Shown: piece by piece, positions 47,760 through 60,654 of the stretch
Layout: every line of letters starts with the position of its first letter
Position numbering within the stretch: the first letter of the stretch is position 1
DNA from: Tethya wilhelma
Taxonomy: Eukaryota; Porifera; Demospongiae; Tethyida; Tethyidae
Assembly: GCA_964030475.1 (NCBI GenBank)
Contig: CAXIPT010000006.1
Span: 4,773,022 to 4,837,021, forward strand
Length of the DNA stretch: 64,000 bases
Direction: 5' to 3'
Made by a program: the position numbers and the translations under genes
Notes under the pieces: generated by a model
Databases searched by the model: none
What the model saw: the letters and a program-made list of their open reading frames with translations, nothing else
What the model was told of the DNA's origin: nothing

Positions 47760-49540
47760 TTAACAAAAAGTGGCCTAAAAAATGGGGAGCTCGCTATATA
47801 AAACTTCAAACCTTGCACTTGAAACAAAAATACAATAAAACGGGACCTATATATGCACCTTGGGAAAAACACCTAATAGTGTATCAATAATCCGAAAGCC
47901 TCTCACTACTGAAAGAAAAAATCACGGACAATTCAGCTTTGACAACAGCCAATCCTTCGCTTACTATAGCCAGTGATCTTTTCTGAAGAAGTATGGGAAA
48001 ATATCCCTTTTATACGTTTCTGGTTTGTAATTTGATCGCTGACCCTGCAGGCCTAGCCCGTGCTGCACCTGAGCTGCAGACCGGTGTAGTGTATTTGGCA
48101 GCCATGATTTCAGTATACTGGCACTGCAAAGCAAGTGCAAAAATAAACTTAAGCAGGAGAGTTGACAAAATGGCCTGCGAGTTTAGTGATTCTGTCCGAT
48201 TCTCGGACCAGCAAGGGGCGCACTCATCATGACCAAGATATTTTCACAGCAGAAATGAAGTCCATTTGCGTTGCAATTAAGCTCGTACATGCCATAATGC
48301 TGATCATGATTGGTATTCAAGGTAGTCAATAGCCTAGTAGGCTAACCTGAAAACCACAGGGTTTTGATCAATAAATTCTATATTTCTAGCGCTACAACAA
48401 CAACGTCCTAATAAATATAAGTGGCAATTCAAGTCTTATTGTCACATTGTCACGTTTATAGCTTGCACAGTGTGTGGTTCTATTGAACCAATTGATATTA
48501 TTATTAATTTTATGATGGTGCAGCAATACAGGCTTGTACACCATTGGTCCCTTTATTGAACTTACGAGTAATGCAAGCCTTCATGGAGGGCTTTGCATAT
48601 CTTAGGCATACAAAATAGTTGTCCTTAATTATTATGATCTGATGGTAAATTTACATCTCTCAGAGACATGCCGAGGCAAACCTTGGTCCCTTTGACTAAC
48701 ACTTCAATTTCCTGTGGGCTGAATATAGTATGCCTGTATTATTTGTTCAGAGCAAATGTAAATTTCAAGCTCACAGGTGACTTAATTTCATGGTTTTCAT
48801 TTGTTAATATTGACCCACCTGACTCGTACCATCATGTTTCTGTAAATTGTTGGACATATGCCAACTTCTGTCTAGAGCACTGCTGAGGTTGAATGGTGAT
48901 AATCTCCTCACACGTGCCAGCTGCTCACAGCAAACTAACATTCTCTAAAGAAACATAGTGGCAGTGCAACTTTGGAAGACCCTCCAATGGGAGGTTGTTT
49001 GATCGCTCAATAATTTATAATTACCGTACTCTAGGAATGCGTACTGATCATAGCATTGGTAGCTGCAGTTCATGTATAAACATACATTGTATATATTTAT
49101 GCACAAGATATGGATGAATTGCTTGAATAATCAATGCTTAAAACAATTATGAGAGTGCATGCAACTCCCTTAAGCCTCAAATAAATTAACCACACAGATC
49201 TTATATTGTGAGAAAGAAAAATGACTACAAATATTACACTGAAACAGAATACAAACAAGACATAAAAAAATGTCAGAATTAAGACAATGCTGCCAAACAG
49301 GACAACAATAATTTAGTATTTAGAATAATTTATAACTAACCACAAGACCTTGACATGAAACAAGTAGAACTTAGTAACAAGGTTGGACAAAGTATTGTCT
49401 ACAAACATTTCACTGTCAGCAGCTTGGCATAATACAATGTTGTTTTAGTTTTGCGTGCAGCGATACGTATACATACAAATTTTTAAGTGATGACAATTTT
49501 CTCTAAACATAACAGTACAAGTGTATGTTGAAAGTGTCAT
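47760..49540. other. Non-coding stretch, no supported gene
   Basis: Open readings at 47993-48232 and 48668-48886 show no recognisable protein or splice structure. Nothing else was found. Confidence 0.5.
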
Positions 49541-49551
49541 ACACTTACAAG

Positions 49552-52500
49552 TCAGCTATATACTTCAATGAAGTTGTTAATTTCAGTCTCCCTCTCCACT
49601 CCAAACCTGTCACTGTCTCTGATGTAAGGATCAAGACGGATATTAGAGAATTTCGAGGATCTAGGTTCCAGTTCAATGTTAGCAATTCCTTTTTGCTGTT
49701 CTGCTTTGTCAGATATCTCCTTCATTGATTTGCTGATCTGTTTGCCTAACAAATTGTTTTCATCTGAGGTTTGCTTGGGCACCAGTGAAGGTGAAGGTGA
49801 AGGTGAAGGTGGTTCTCTGTTAGTGGCTGACTCATTCTCTGCTATTAAAGTTACTTTTCTCTCTTGTTTACCAATTGCTTCCTTCTCCATACTTTCTACT
49901 TGTTTTTGAGTTGGTGGGTCCACCACACTGTACGTGACCACAGGACGAAGAACACGGATGATTTCAAGATCAGTGGATTCTGGTTTGATGAGTCGTAGCT
50001 TCATTTTGAGGATGAAGGAGTCGAGTTTGGTTCTTGTTTTCCTTGGAAGTACAAAGGCGTACGTATGATAGGTCAAGATGGCAAGGAAGGTGATGAAAGC
50101 AATGCTGGTTGAAGTGTAGGCTTAGAGACTCTTGATTTCCAGCACCACCTCCTCTGAGGTAGAGAGAACCAGAAGAAAACAACATGAGGTTACAAATAAA
50201 TGATATTTCGAGTGCATCCAATGGCCATGATTTGTAGATTCTCCCTGGTAGTAAAATTTTTAGTATCAAGAGAAATACTAGTGTGGTGTTGATTGCTAAA
50301 AGGTTATTTCCAGGATCCTCACTGACATTAAGTGCAGCCACAACATACAAGATGGCACGAATCGAAAGCAGTAATCCAGTCCAGTAGCGATGTTTAATAT
50401 TATAAGGAGCAAGATAAGCATCCATGAAAGGATAAAACCGTGCATTTTTGAGTAGTTTTACCATCCTATTTGGGCAACGCAGAAGCCACTGATAAAAGAA
50501 AAGGAAAGAGGTGTATACAATGCCCACCAGGAGAATAAGAAGAGCTACTAAAAACAGATGAATGTGTTTCCCTTTTAAGAACTGTACATTTGCATCAATC
50601 AGCCACACTATCTCTTGTGAACCATCAGGATACTCCAGTGTTGCTGAAGAGAATGCAGCTATGATGACACAAAGGCTTTTGGTATAAGAGAGTAGAATGA
50701 GAGTAGCTAGTGTTGCCACTGGATTTGTTCCAGTAATGAGTCTAGCAATTCTTGTAGAGTATTCACAACCAATGATCACCATGGTAACCAAGAATGTGAT
50801 GTAGATTGGGAAAGCAAGCTGTAGCCATTCTTTGACATAGCCATCCATTCCATCAAAGAAGCAGGTCACAAAACCAAAGTCTAGATTGAGCCATGAAATG
50901 AAGATGGTGAAGAAATTAGGAGATTGAAATGGAAAGAAAGTGGCACGGTTTGTTGTGAGGATGTTGGCATAGAATATGAGTCCGTTGATTGTTCCAACAG
51001 CTACAGTCAAATTGAAAATTAGAAGAAAAGCAACTATTGCTACACCAGCTATAGCGAAGACAATGAGTAGAGCTAGCCAGTTGTTTGAGCAAGACAAGCA
51101 ATGTGAACTACCAAAAGAGAGACTGAGACCATCCTTACAAGACCCACAAAGCTTGCCACTACGATTGAAAGCACACTGTGCATCAGAATCATTGGGTATG
51201 TTGAGGTTAATCCAGACTGGAGAGCTAGATGGATGGCAGTAGTCAAATGGACAATGAGGATAAGTTAGATAGGGACACTGAGTTTTATTTTGATAGTCAA
51301 CAAGATCATGATTAGATTCATCAATCATAATATGTCTTATCCAGATATTGTTGCTTCTTTTGACTGATGAGTTACTAACAGAACAGTCAGTTATGTAGTC
51401 AGAGAGACAAGGGTCACATTCACAATTACATGTAAACTGCTGCACAATGAAACCAATTGGACAAGGGCAGGAAACAAACTGCATATTGATGATGGTATCA
51501 TTGTTCAGATTAAACTCTTTATCATTGAGATTCAGCACTAGTTGTTCTGAAATACGTGGGGAAGATATGGTGTAGCTTAACTTTGTGCAGTTTGAAGTTG
51601 TGTTCTGAATGTCTTCTCCTTCAGCTAGTCCACCAGGATTTGAAGACAATGCTCTCACCGAATATGGAACTGGATTTCTGACTTGGTCCACAGCAACTAC
51701 TGATACATTGAAACCCAATTGAGATGTTATCTGGAATGTATATGTTACTGAAGTGCTGTCACAATTTGGTTGGTTGCAGTTTGTACATAAGCACACACGA
51801 ACTGGTTCTGATGATATCTCTGACTGTAGAATAGCATTCGTCCTGAGGTTTGTAATTTGTGTTAGATATGATGTTGCACCAATATAGATGTTATGAAACT
51901 TGTTAAACACCTGTGCCCTAGGACTGACTGTACACCTGTCTAACAGACCTCCAAATATTGATGCACCTGATATGCTAGCAGAGTTATTAGCAAAGAACGT
52001 ATTTTGAAGAATTAAGTCATGATAACTCACATTATGTGAGGCTAGGTCCTGAAGGAAGCATTCAGTTGAGTCTGATGTATGATCAGAGATATACAGTGCT
52101 CCACCATATTCAGCTAAATTATTTGTAAAATACAGTCTAAGACTTGACATTGATTGTTGCATACAATGAGGATTATAGTGAACACTAGAGCACTCTGGTA
52201 GAGACTTTATCAAATGAAGTTTAGCATCTGACTCCAAATGAATTCCACCTCCTTTCTCAGCTCTGTTCTTATTAATCTCAAGTTGACCTCCAATTAGTCT
52301 TACTACTGAGTCATTAGCATAAATTCCTCCACCTTTTCTTGCAAAGTTCTCTGATATTATGTTTATACCACTAAAGTTTAACTCAACCTGATTGGCATAT
52401 ATCCCTCCCCCAGTCAGTGCTGAATTGTTTGTAATTTGAAAGAAACTATTCATGGTGATTTTAGTCTGGACGTAAATTGCACCACCTCGCCTAGCTGCAT

Positions 52501-54463
52501 GGTTATGGTTGAAGATACTGTTGTTGATTTTATTGACACTATCAGTAGCACTACCACTATATGTAGCACTACCAAGGAACAGCACGCCACCATCATTGAG
52601 AGCTGTGTTTCTGATGAAGACACTACCATTTATACTTAACAATCCATTACTAATGTATGTCTTTAATACACCACCAGAGCTAGCTGTGTTGTTAGTAAAA
52701 TTACTACCATGTATGCTAATATTATCCCTGTATGTCCTTACTGCACCACCCCACTGACCTGCTGTGTTGTTACTGAAATCACTACCATGTATGCTAATAC
52801 TACCCCTGTATGTCCATATTGCACCACCCCACCTAGCTGTGTTGCTACTGAAATCACTACCATGTATGCTAATACTACCACTGTCTGTCCATATTGCACC
52901 GCCCCACCTAGCTGTGTTGCTACTGAAATCACTATCATGTATGTTAATACTACCACGTGCACCCCACCAACGTGCTGAGTTGCTATTGAAATCACTATCA
53001 TGTGTACCATGTGCATTGCCTGTCACTATTGCACCACCACCATAACCTACTGTGTTGCCTGTCACTATTGCACCACCACCATAACCTACTGTGTTGTTAG
53101 TAAAATTACTACCATGTATGCTAATACTACCTCTGCGTATCCTTATTGCACCACCCCACCTAGCTGTGTTGCTACTGAAATCACTACCATGTATGCTAAT
53201 ACTACCACTGGATGCCCATATTGCACCACCACCACCACTACCTGCTGTGTTGGTACTGAAATCACTACCATGTATGCTAATATTACCACTGTATGTCCAT
53301 ATTGCACCACCACCACCAATACCTGCTGTGTTGGTACTGAAATCACTACCATGTGTGCTAATATTACCACTGGATGTCCTTATTGCACCACCACCACCTG
53401 CTGTGTTGTTACTGAAATCACTACCATGTATGCTAATATTACCACTGGATGTCCTTATTGCACCACCCCACTTACCTTTGTTGCTACTGAAACTACTACC
53501 ATGTATGCTAATACTACCACTGAATGTCCTTATTGCACCACCACTACTACGTGCTGTGTTGGTACTGAAATTACTACCATGTATGCTAATACTACCACTG
53601 TCTGTCCATATTGCACCACCATCACCATACCTAGCTGTGTTGTAACTGAAATCACTACCATGTATGCTAATATTACCACTGTCTGTCCATATTGCACCAC
53701 CATCACCATGATACCTAGCTGTGTTGGTACTGAAATTACTACCATGTATGCTAATACTACCACTGTCTGTCCATATTGCACCGCCATCGGCAGCAATATT
53801 TCCCTCAAAGAGACTTTCAGTAACATTAATATCACTACTAAAGGCAACAATGGCCCCTCCTGATGGTATATCTTGACCTGGATCCCTAGCCCTTCTAAAT
53901 GCAGTGAGATTGGTGAAAGAGCTCCTCTTAAAAGTTGCACTCTTGACATTCCTCAATTCCATTCCATGTCCATCTTGAAATCTACAGTCCTCCATCCTCA
54001 GTTGGTCTAGTGATCTCACAGAGTTCTCCCGGCAGCCACTGAACTCGAGACCACTAACACTGACCTCAGATATGGCATCAAAATCAAAGCCTGAGAAATT
54101 TGTACACATAATCATAGCAACTGAATTAGGGAAAGAGTTTGTATGTGCAACTCATAAAACTAGATTGTTGACATTTTGTATGTGAAGCCGAGAATCAAGA
54201 GTGTGATGACCAGGCTCAAAGATCAGGGTAATGTTGGAGTCAATGGTAGTAGCTGGGGACTGGGCATATTGAGTTAGAGTCAGGCAATCCTCACCCAAGG
54301 AGGTGTAGCCAGTGGGTGTGACAGGAAGTACTTCACCAAGAGTGGGTGTGTTCTCAGTGGGACAGTGGGTGGGGTCTAGTACAATATGATATGTTTGTGC
54401 TGACACTGATGAAGCAATTAACTTAAAGGTGGCTAGTAAGAAAATCAACTGCTGGGCCTCCAT
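49552..54463 (-). pseudogene. Pmp-like beta-helix, multi-TM protein, broken in two places
   Basis: One exon of about 1,630 codons. It starts at 54463 with a signal peptide (MEAQQLIFLLATFKLIASSV). From about 53860 to 52650 lie some 15 repeats of 23-27 residues with the Pmp motif pair GGAI and FxxN (SISIHGSDFSSNTARWGGAI). A Cys-rich region (CPCPIGF...CNCECDPC, LCGSCKDGLSLSFGSSHC) follows, then about seven to nine TM helices from about 51090 to 50110, and a charged Pro/Ser tail. The reading is interrupted by an in-frame TGA at 54152-54154 and by one extra base near 50122, after which the true tail continues in another frame to 49552. Family members elsewhere are intact, so this is a young pseudogene or carries assembly errors. 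It would be a large surface protein. Confidence 0.88.
52650..53860 (-). repeat. Coding repeat array of the beta-helix
   Basis: The DNA unit is about 75 bases (ccatgtatgctaatactacc on the plus strand marks each unit). Near-identical units, including an exact-looking duplication at 53030-53095, point to recent unequal exchange. Open readings on the plus strand here are by-products of the repeat. Confidence 0.9.
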
Positions 54464-54548
54464 TTGCAGTTGAACCAGGATATTGATATACTTGAACGGG
54501 AGGTTTTGTTATAAATGTCTCACTGCATGTACATGTTGCCATATATAT

Positions 54549-54550
54549 GA

Positions 54551-54601
<51 letters not shown>
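54549..54601. repeat. (GT)n microsatellite
   Basis: About 25 GT units upstream of the Pmp-like gene. Confidence 0.97.
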
Positions 54602-54702
54602 GTACAATACTTATTTAAGATTATAAGCACAATATTTGATTGTATGACAAACTTTTTTACCAGATAAATTGTTACTGAGATAATACCGTAATGCAAGGAC
54701 TA

Positions 54703-55756
54703 TATGTGACCCAATTTTGGAAAACCGACCAGTTGTAGTAAACTTTATTTGTAGTAATCGCCGATTGTAGTGTAATTCGCGACGCGCGCGCGAAATTAAT
54801 TTTTTTGCACCAATGGGGAGGGGCACACCTTGGCGAGTTGCAGATGTGATTGTACGGGTGGGGCTGCTTCTATTGCTGAGATATAAGCGTTTGAATGCAG
54901 CTATGTCAGCCATGGCTAGCTTCTCTCCCGTTAGTACACGGGATGCGTTACATGATGCAGCTGCTGCTGTGCATCTCATTATAATTTTGCATATTTAATG
55001 TGCAACAAAAAAAAACAATGCATTGTTCATGAACTAAACACTTCTAGCAGAAAGAAATCTCTTGAAGATGATCAGAAGATGGCCCAGTGTTGCAGAATCG
55101 CTGAGCTATACCAGGAGCTGTTTATCTGTGCATAATAATGAATGAATGTTTGTACATTGTGTATAATAAATTTGCAATGAAATTTGTGAAAGAAAGAAGC
55201 TAAGTGCTTCTTATTATGTGCAATAAGTATTAGCTAAACTGTTTCTTACAGTTAGAATTGCTATAGATGCATGCATTAATATTGGGCGCTTATTTCTGCG
55301 CCATTTATAGCCTATAGTTACTCTAGTTACAGCCCACCCGCTACATTATTCTACTTAGTAGACTTACTTACCTCGTTGGTGAATCCTCCTGGAAGGCTCT
55401 CTGGTCTTCTGTGTCTTTAAAAAGGCTCCTAAAGTAAGTTTTAACTAGCGCTTCAACTAACTTCATGCATATTCTGATACTACACTAAAATTGTACCACA
55501 AACATAAATTGTTTGTAACATGGATAGTATACTGTGTTTGTGTACTCGCGCTTAGCAACGTATTCGCTCACGATTTTAGCGAGTAAAATTGGAATGAACG
55601 GTCAGTATATTTGAGCTCATATCTCCAAAACTATAGCACCTAGCCGCTTCAAATTTGGAAAATAGCTAGCTGCAATGACGTAGATTACAATGCAAGCGCT
55701 ATCTCAAAATTTGCATATTACTACATCTGGTTGGTTTTCCAAAATTTGGTCACATA
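54703..55756. mobile_element. 1.05-kb TIR DNA transposon, non-autonomous
   Basis: The left end TATGTGACCCAATTTTGG then AAAACCGACCAG is mirrored at the right end with two mismatches, giving inverted repeats of about 30 bases. No transposase is encoded. The inside has CG-rich parts (cgacgcgcgcgcg) and short AATAAT tracts. Confidence 0.82.
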
Positions 55757-55940
55757 TTATCATGCACAAAAAAATAATTAGGAATTAGGGGGAAAGATCC
55801 TGGTAGGTGAAATCACTTAAATGACGTTGCCCGTAGAGAGACAGTATAGAGAAAGTTTAATTGTATCACATAATGTTTCTCTATACTATGGCATGGTAAT
55901 TTTTCTATATTATGCTACATCATTCATGTAATTTCATGTA

Positions 55941-56000
55941 CCAGGCTCTCTCCCTTCCTATTTTTCAGTGAATAATAATATTCACAGAGAGAGAGCCTGG
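55941..56000. repeat. Inverted repeat with CCAGGCTCTCTC ends
   Basis: A hairpin of the same type as 3765-3844, about 60 bases. Confidence 0.65.
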
Positions 56001-57398
56001 GAACAATGCTATACATATACTTCATGCCAATTCTAAAGTAATATACTCTCTAATTTTTAGGAAGCTTGCAAAGACTACACCTATAGCCTCATTACTATGG
56101 AGGGTATAGCCCCCTCATATTCAAAATTATTAAGCCTACCCCACTGTTCAAATATACTATGGTCCACCTTTTGACTGTTGATCGTTATGTTCCTAAAGAT
56201 TATAGTCAGTGACTTAATTAACTGGATGATTGGTATATAACTTACCTTTGAACTGAAATTATCACTGTACAATAGAACTCAATTCAGGTGATTTCAAGAT
56301 AATACCTAACTGACGAAACTTGCAAAGTTTAATGTCATAAAAATGACTTGCTTATCATTGCTCATGTGGGTGTTGTTAGTTGAGAAAATTCCCTATTTAC
56401 ATTTGTGTATTTGAATTAACTTAACACAGCTTACGCTTGCAATTTTAATTAGTCACATGTTTTCCATATTTACCTTAAAAATCCAAATTCATGATGTAGG
56501 AATAAAAATGATGCATAATATTATAATGATAGATATGTGTAGTACACATTTGCAATGTTGAAGGTTTTGTAACTCATTTGAAGTCACACTGAGGGGTTAT
56601 GAGATGAGTGTGCACCTGTCAGTGATGAATATCTGTGTTGTATTGACGGTATAACTGAATATAAATTGAAATGAATTGTCTTCACTTACCTTCTCAGGTC
56701 AGTTAAGGACAATCGGACCTTAGCTAGAAAATCACACAATTGAAATAGCTATGAATTAGATATACAGGCATTACTTTACTTAAAGCTTATTTCAATAGCA
56801 GATTAGGATTGATCTATGTACTTTGTAGGGATTCACAATTAGTTGCCATGGTAACCATTGTCATGAATAAAATTACGGTTAACTGATTGATATTCATAGA
56901 CACAAAATTAAAAATCCGGTACAGAAGAAGCCTAGCTCAGGGTTTGGCATAGCGCTTGCTAGTTAGCTAATGGTCTAAACTAAACATCCCTCGCTGGTTT
57001 TGGTTGCAATGCTACAGTAGCGCTAAATTACTGAAAGAAATAATGAATTTTAGAGTGATTTTATCATGCTTACCATAACATTGCCGTTCACCATTGTGCT
57101 TTAGTCTGGAATTTTCAAAAAAAACCAACGAGAACTTTTAGTATAGTCTTCTAGCATCACTTTAAGCTTTGTTTGACTGTCTGCACTAGTGTTTTTCTAT
57201 ACCTGAAAATCTGTTATTCACAAGAGGTCTCTTTCTCGAGATCAACTCGCCATGAGGCCAAGTTCTAGCGCCACACCCACCTAATACTGCGTTTAGTACT
57301 AACGATCTTTATCTACTAATTATTAATGATATTCATTATAATTGTAGCTTGCTTGTACCATTACAAGCTAAATACATGCAACAGGCACTGCTGCTGCA
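56001..57398. other. Non-coding stretch
   Basis: AT-rich, with no supported exon or element. Confidence 0.5.
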
Positions 57399-57480
57399 GC
57401 TGCTGCCCCTTCGTGGACTGCAAAGAATGATAATGTAATCATCAATCTAGTATTATGTACGTACGTTGCATTAGTTGGGG
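57399..57480. repeat. Dispersed repeat shared with 46942-47024
   Basis: See the partner copy; same orientation, about 10 kb apart. Confidence 0.8.
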
Positions 57481-57529
57481 CGAGCATGAGCGAGCCCCAC
57501 ATAAGCATGTCGAACGAGGGATTTGTATG

Positions 57530-58430
57530 TCATTTTCATTTTTGATCCCTCATAGCTAATTGTTGTAGGTTCAAAGAATGATCTGTACTTGAATAGCTCA
57601 CATTTTAATGGTTCAAATTCCTGCCAATCCTATATCATTTGGCTAAAAAGTAGAATAAAGTATAGCAGGCAGGATTAGATTACCGGCCAAGACTTGAGCA
57701 CAAAAAATGAAGTAGTCATGTGCTGAAATTGAGACCATTCCTTGTTCCAACGCTTTTTACAGCACTGCCCATTCCTACACTGCTTATTTTTTTGAAAATT
57801 TTTACTACTTGTTCATCTACTTTTTTCAACACTACAGTGAGGAAACTATCAGAGACTGGTTAGTCCCTACAAAAAGCTATCTGAGTAGAAGCATAGATAT
57901 AGAAGCTACATTGTCTGCTAAAGCAGCTAATGAGTATGCACATTAAAATGCCACGTGGATAATTAATGACCTTTGAACTCTACAGGAAAATGGCTACATT
58001 GAAGTACATGAATTAGTTTCAAAGCTTTCTAGTTTTTGTTTAGGCTAATTTGTGATTAGAACGAGTATCAAGGAATGCAGTACCTATGAAAAGGAGTTAC
58101 TTTGTGCTGTCAAAATTGGCTCAACACATTTTGGTTCTCTGGAAATGCTTTTCAAGTAAGTCAGTTAGGAAGTACGTACGTACATAAGTTAGAAGAACAA
58201 AAATGGCACTATGGTGGCTTCCTACTAGCTCTCTCTATGAGTGCTGAGGAAAGTTTCTGTGAGTTTTAGACCGTGCATGCAATTGGTAATCTGTCAGTGA
58301 GAGCCTCTGAGCAAGTTTGAAGACTTAATTTTGTTTTGCTAGATTTTTATGATCATAAACATTTTGTATTGTGTCTATGGGACATTCGGCCCATTCCTAC
58401 TATATGTAGTACCGTACGTATGATACACAT
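57530..58430. repeat. Dispersed repeat, copy 2 (reverse of 9470-10590)
   Basis: It runs tttttgatccctcatagcta, aaatgaagtagtcatgtgct, gcccattcctacactgctta and on to ggcccattcctactat, the mirror order of copy 1. The 900-base length and lack of coding suggest a non-autonomous mobile element. Both ends carry a cccattcctac motif. Confidence 0.85.
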
Positions 58431-58849
58431 GAGTAACTCCTCTCTATATTGGGTATCATGCAATCAATGATCAGCGGAGGGTTTGACTGGAAGAAAAACA
58501 ATCGCTGTAAAATATGTGCTGGTCACATCTTTCAAATGGTGTGCTTTATTTTGAAAAATAACCACTTGTATATATATACAAAAAAACCCCAAAATACTCA
58601 ACTTATCGGCTCTAGTTCATGGTATTGGAAACAAATTTGCTAAAATAAATTTAGTGGAAAAACTATACCATTTGAAAGATTACGTTGAGCTGATCAAAAT
58701 GATGCTAGTTCTAACTTTGGACGACCTTCCTAGACTGAGATGCAGTGTGCTCAGTTTTGTGTGTTTCTCAATTTGATCTAAAGTGTATTTCATCCACTGT
58801 ATTATACTTGATTGTTCAAGATATGTATGACTTTTCTTGTTACTCTAGA

Positions 58850-58990
58850 GCTCCTAGAAGCTGCGTAAGGAGCCAAGTCTGTTTCGACCCATGACGCTTC
58901 CAAGTCCCTCCCACCTCCACCCATCACAGCCATGCCCCTCTTGTGATCGGACAGGAAAGACAGTGATTATGATGGTAGACAGGAATAAGG
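58850..58990 (+). other. Possible isolated exon
   Basis: After a tctctag-like acceptor near 58850, one frame reads KEPSLFRPMTLPSPSHLHPS then QPCPSCDRTGKTVIMMVDRN and ends at AAG|GTAAAG. The CxxC and good donor suggest a real exon, but no neighbours or family are known. Confidence 0.35.
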
Positions 58991-58995
58991 TAAAG

Positions 58996-58998
<3 letters not shown>

Positions 58999-59030
<32 letters not shown>
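58999..59030. repeat. (CT)n microsatellite
   Basis: Uninterrupted CT run directly after the possible exon. Confidence 0.95.
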
Positions 59031-59033
<3 letters not shown>

Positions 59034-59519
59034 GTGTGCAGAGCTAATACTGAAATTGAAGCTTCCTTTTCTTTGTCATTGTTTTCAGTCATCCATCAAA
59101 GACACAAAACAAGATCATTGTCACAAGTTAGATCTAAAATTAACTGAAAAAACAATTCTCCAAAAATACTGCTTCACAATAATATTATAGGAAGTGAAGA
59201 AAATGTTGCACATATATACAATAATAATTATTATTGCTGTGAATGGCCCAAAACTTAAGTTTGTAAAAATGTTGGCGAGGATTCTGTTGTAAAAATTTTC
59301 AGGCCATTTGCAATAATTGCTTTATTCTTTTTTCCTGTAAATTTGTATTATTTTTGCTTGTACTTTTGTTAAATAATAAATAATATTAATTTTATTCAAA
59401 GAAGAAGAAAAAAATTGTGAATTAACCAGTGAAAGTTGCATGTATTGCTATTATGATCAGTTAATTTAAATTACTTGAATAGTATATATGGCATATTGCA
59501 TGCCTGTTGAATGGTGAAA

Positions 59520-59520
59520 C

Positions 59521-59560
<40 letters not shown>

Positions 59561-60525
59561 GAATACACACCACAATAGGTGCAAATGTGAAAGGTAGGTA
59601 GCTACACAGAAATAAAGATATATAGTAGTTATATGTAAAGAGTTAAGTAAATTATAGAGTTAGACAGTGCACATATAGATAATCTCCTTCTCAAGCTGAA
59701 TGTTCTGTAGCGGATTAAGTCTAGCATCTCGGATGAAGTTGGCACAGAGGACTTGAGCAGAGTGATGAGACTTTGCATAAAGATGGCCGGTCAAAGTATT
59801 GACACCAAAGGAAGTATAAACCAGAAATTGACTCTGAGAGAATACGTCAGATAATAGGTTTGAAGTGGGGGTGCCGAACAGCTGAAAGAACGATGTTGCG
59901 GGAACGTCGTAGAACTAGATTAACAATGCTTGGCAGGCCACTTATCAGATGAAGGATGGTTGTATGACATCTGCTTGGCAAGCGCCATATCTTGCGAAGC
60001 ATGTTGTTGAAGCATACCTCTAGCCGATGGACCTCACTAGAAGCTATAGACCACAAAGATGCACCATACAAAGAGAGGCAGAAGCTCGAAAGTAGGCGGG
60101 TCTTGGTAAGAGGGTCACATCCAGAAAAGAGAGCAAGCATCGAATTAGCTTTTCTACAAAAGTCACGCTTGATGGAGAGGACATCAGCATCATCAGAGAG
60201 ATCTTGGCTCAGGCAATGACCAAGGTGGTTAACCTTGGTAGAGAAATTGAGCAATTGGCCAAACAGACTAAAATTGGAGGAGGATGAGGCTGGAAGACCA
60301 GGAGTGGCAAAACGAATAAGCTGTGACTTTTCAGCATTAAATACCAAGGAGTGTTGTTTAGCAAAAGATGAACAGACATTTACAAGAAGACGGAGAGCCG
60401 ACAAAGAAGGCGCTATGAGGGCCATGTCATCAGCGTAGCAAACAGCACCCACGTAGTGGTGATCCCAGTGACAACCAACACCTGACTTCTCAAGTTCGAG
60501 GAGCAAATCATCTAAATAGACAGTA
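59520..60525 (-). mobile_element. 5'-truncated non-LTR retrotransposon (LINE) with (AAT)n tail
   Basis: On the minus strand, 60525-59847 encodes the C-terminal part of a reverse transcriptase: YADDM active-site box (VGAVCYADDMALIAPSLSAL), a thumb region with SLYGASLW, and a helical end. The rest of the RT and the endonuclease are missing. The element ends in an (AAT)n run, seen as (ATT)n at 59520-59562 on the plus strand, as in CR1/L2-type LINEs with microsatellite tails. The remaining RT part has no internal stop, so the insertion is fairly young. Confidence 0.88.
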
Positions 60526-60654
60526 ATTTTATATAAAATTAATGCCAAAATAAAACAATGTTGGGTACAGGAGATCTCCGCGGTAATATCTGAGCAACTT
60601 TTGCGCATGCGCACATTTGTATGTGTACGTCATTAAGCTATGACGTGTAAAGGA

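Noticed and set aside
53000..53863. Long open reading on the plus strand rich in CPYCTT repeats (287 residues)
   Set aside because: It is the reverse strand of the beta-helix repeat array. Repetition keeps several frames open, and the minus-strand reading has the real family motifs.
49552..54463. Bacterial contamination or recent bacterial transfer for the Pmp-like gene
   Set aside because: The Cys-rich and multi-TM parts are eukaryotic in style, and flanking DNA has eukaryotic introns and repeats. Pmp-like repeats are known in eukaryotic surface proteins.
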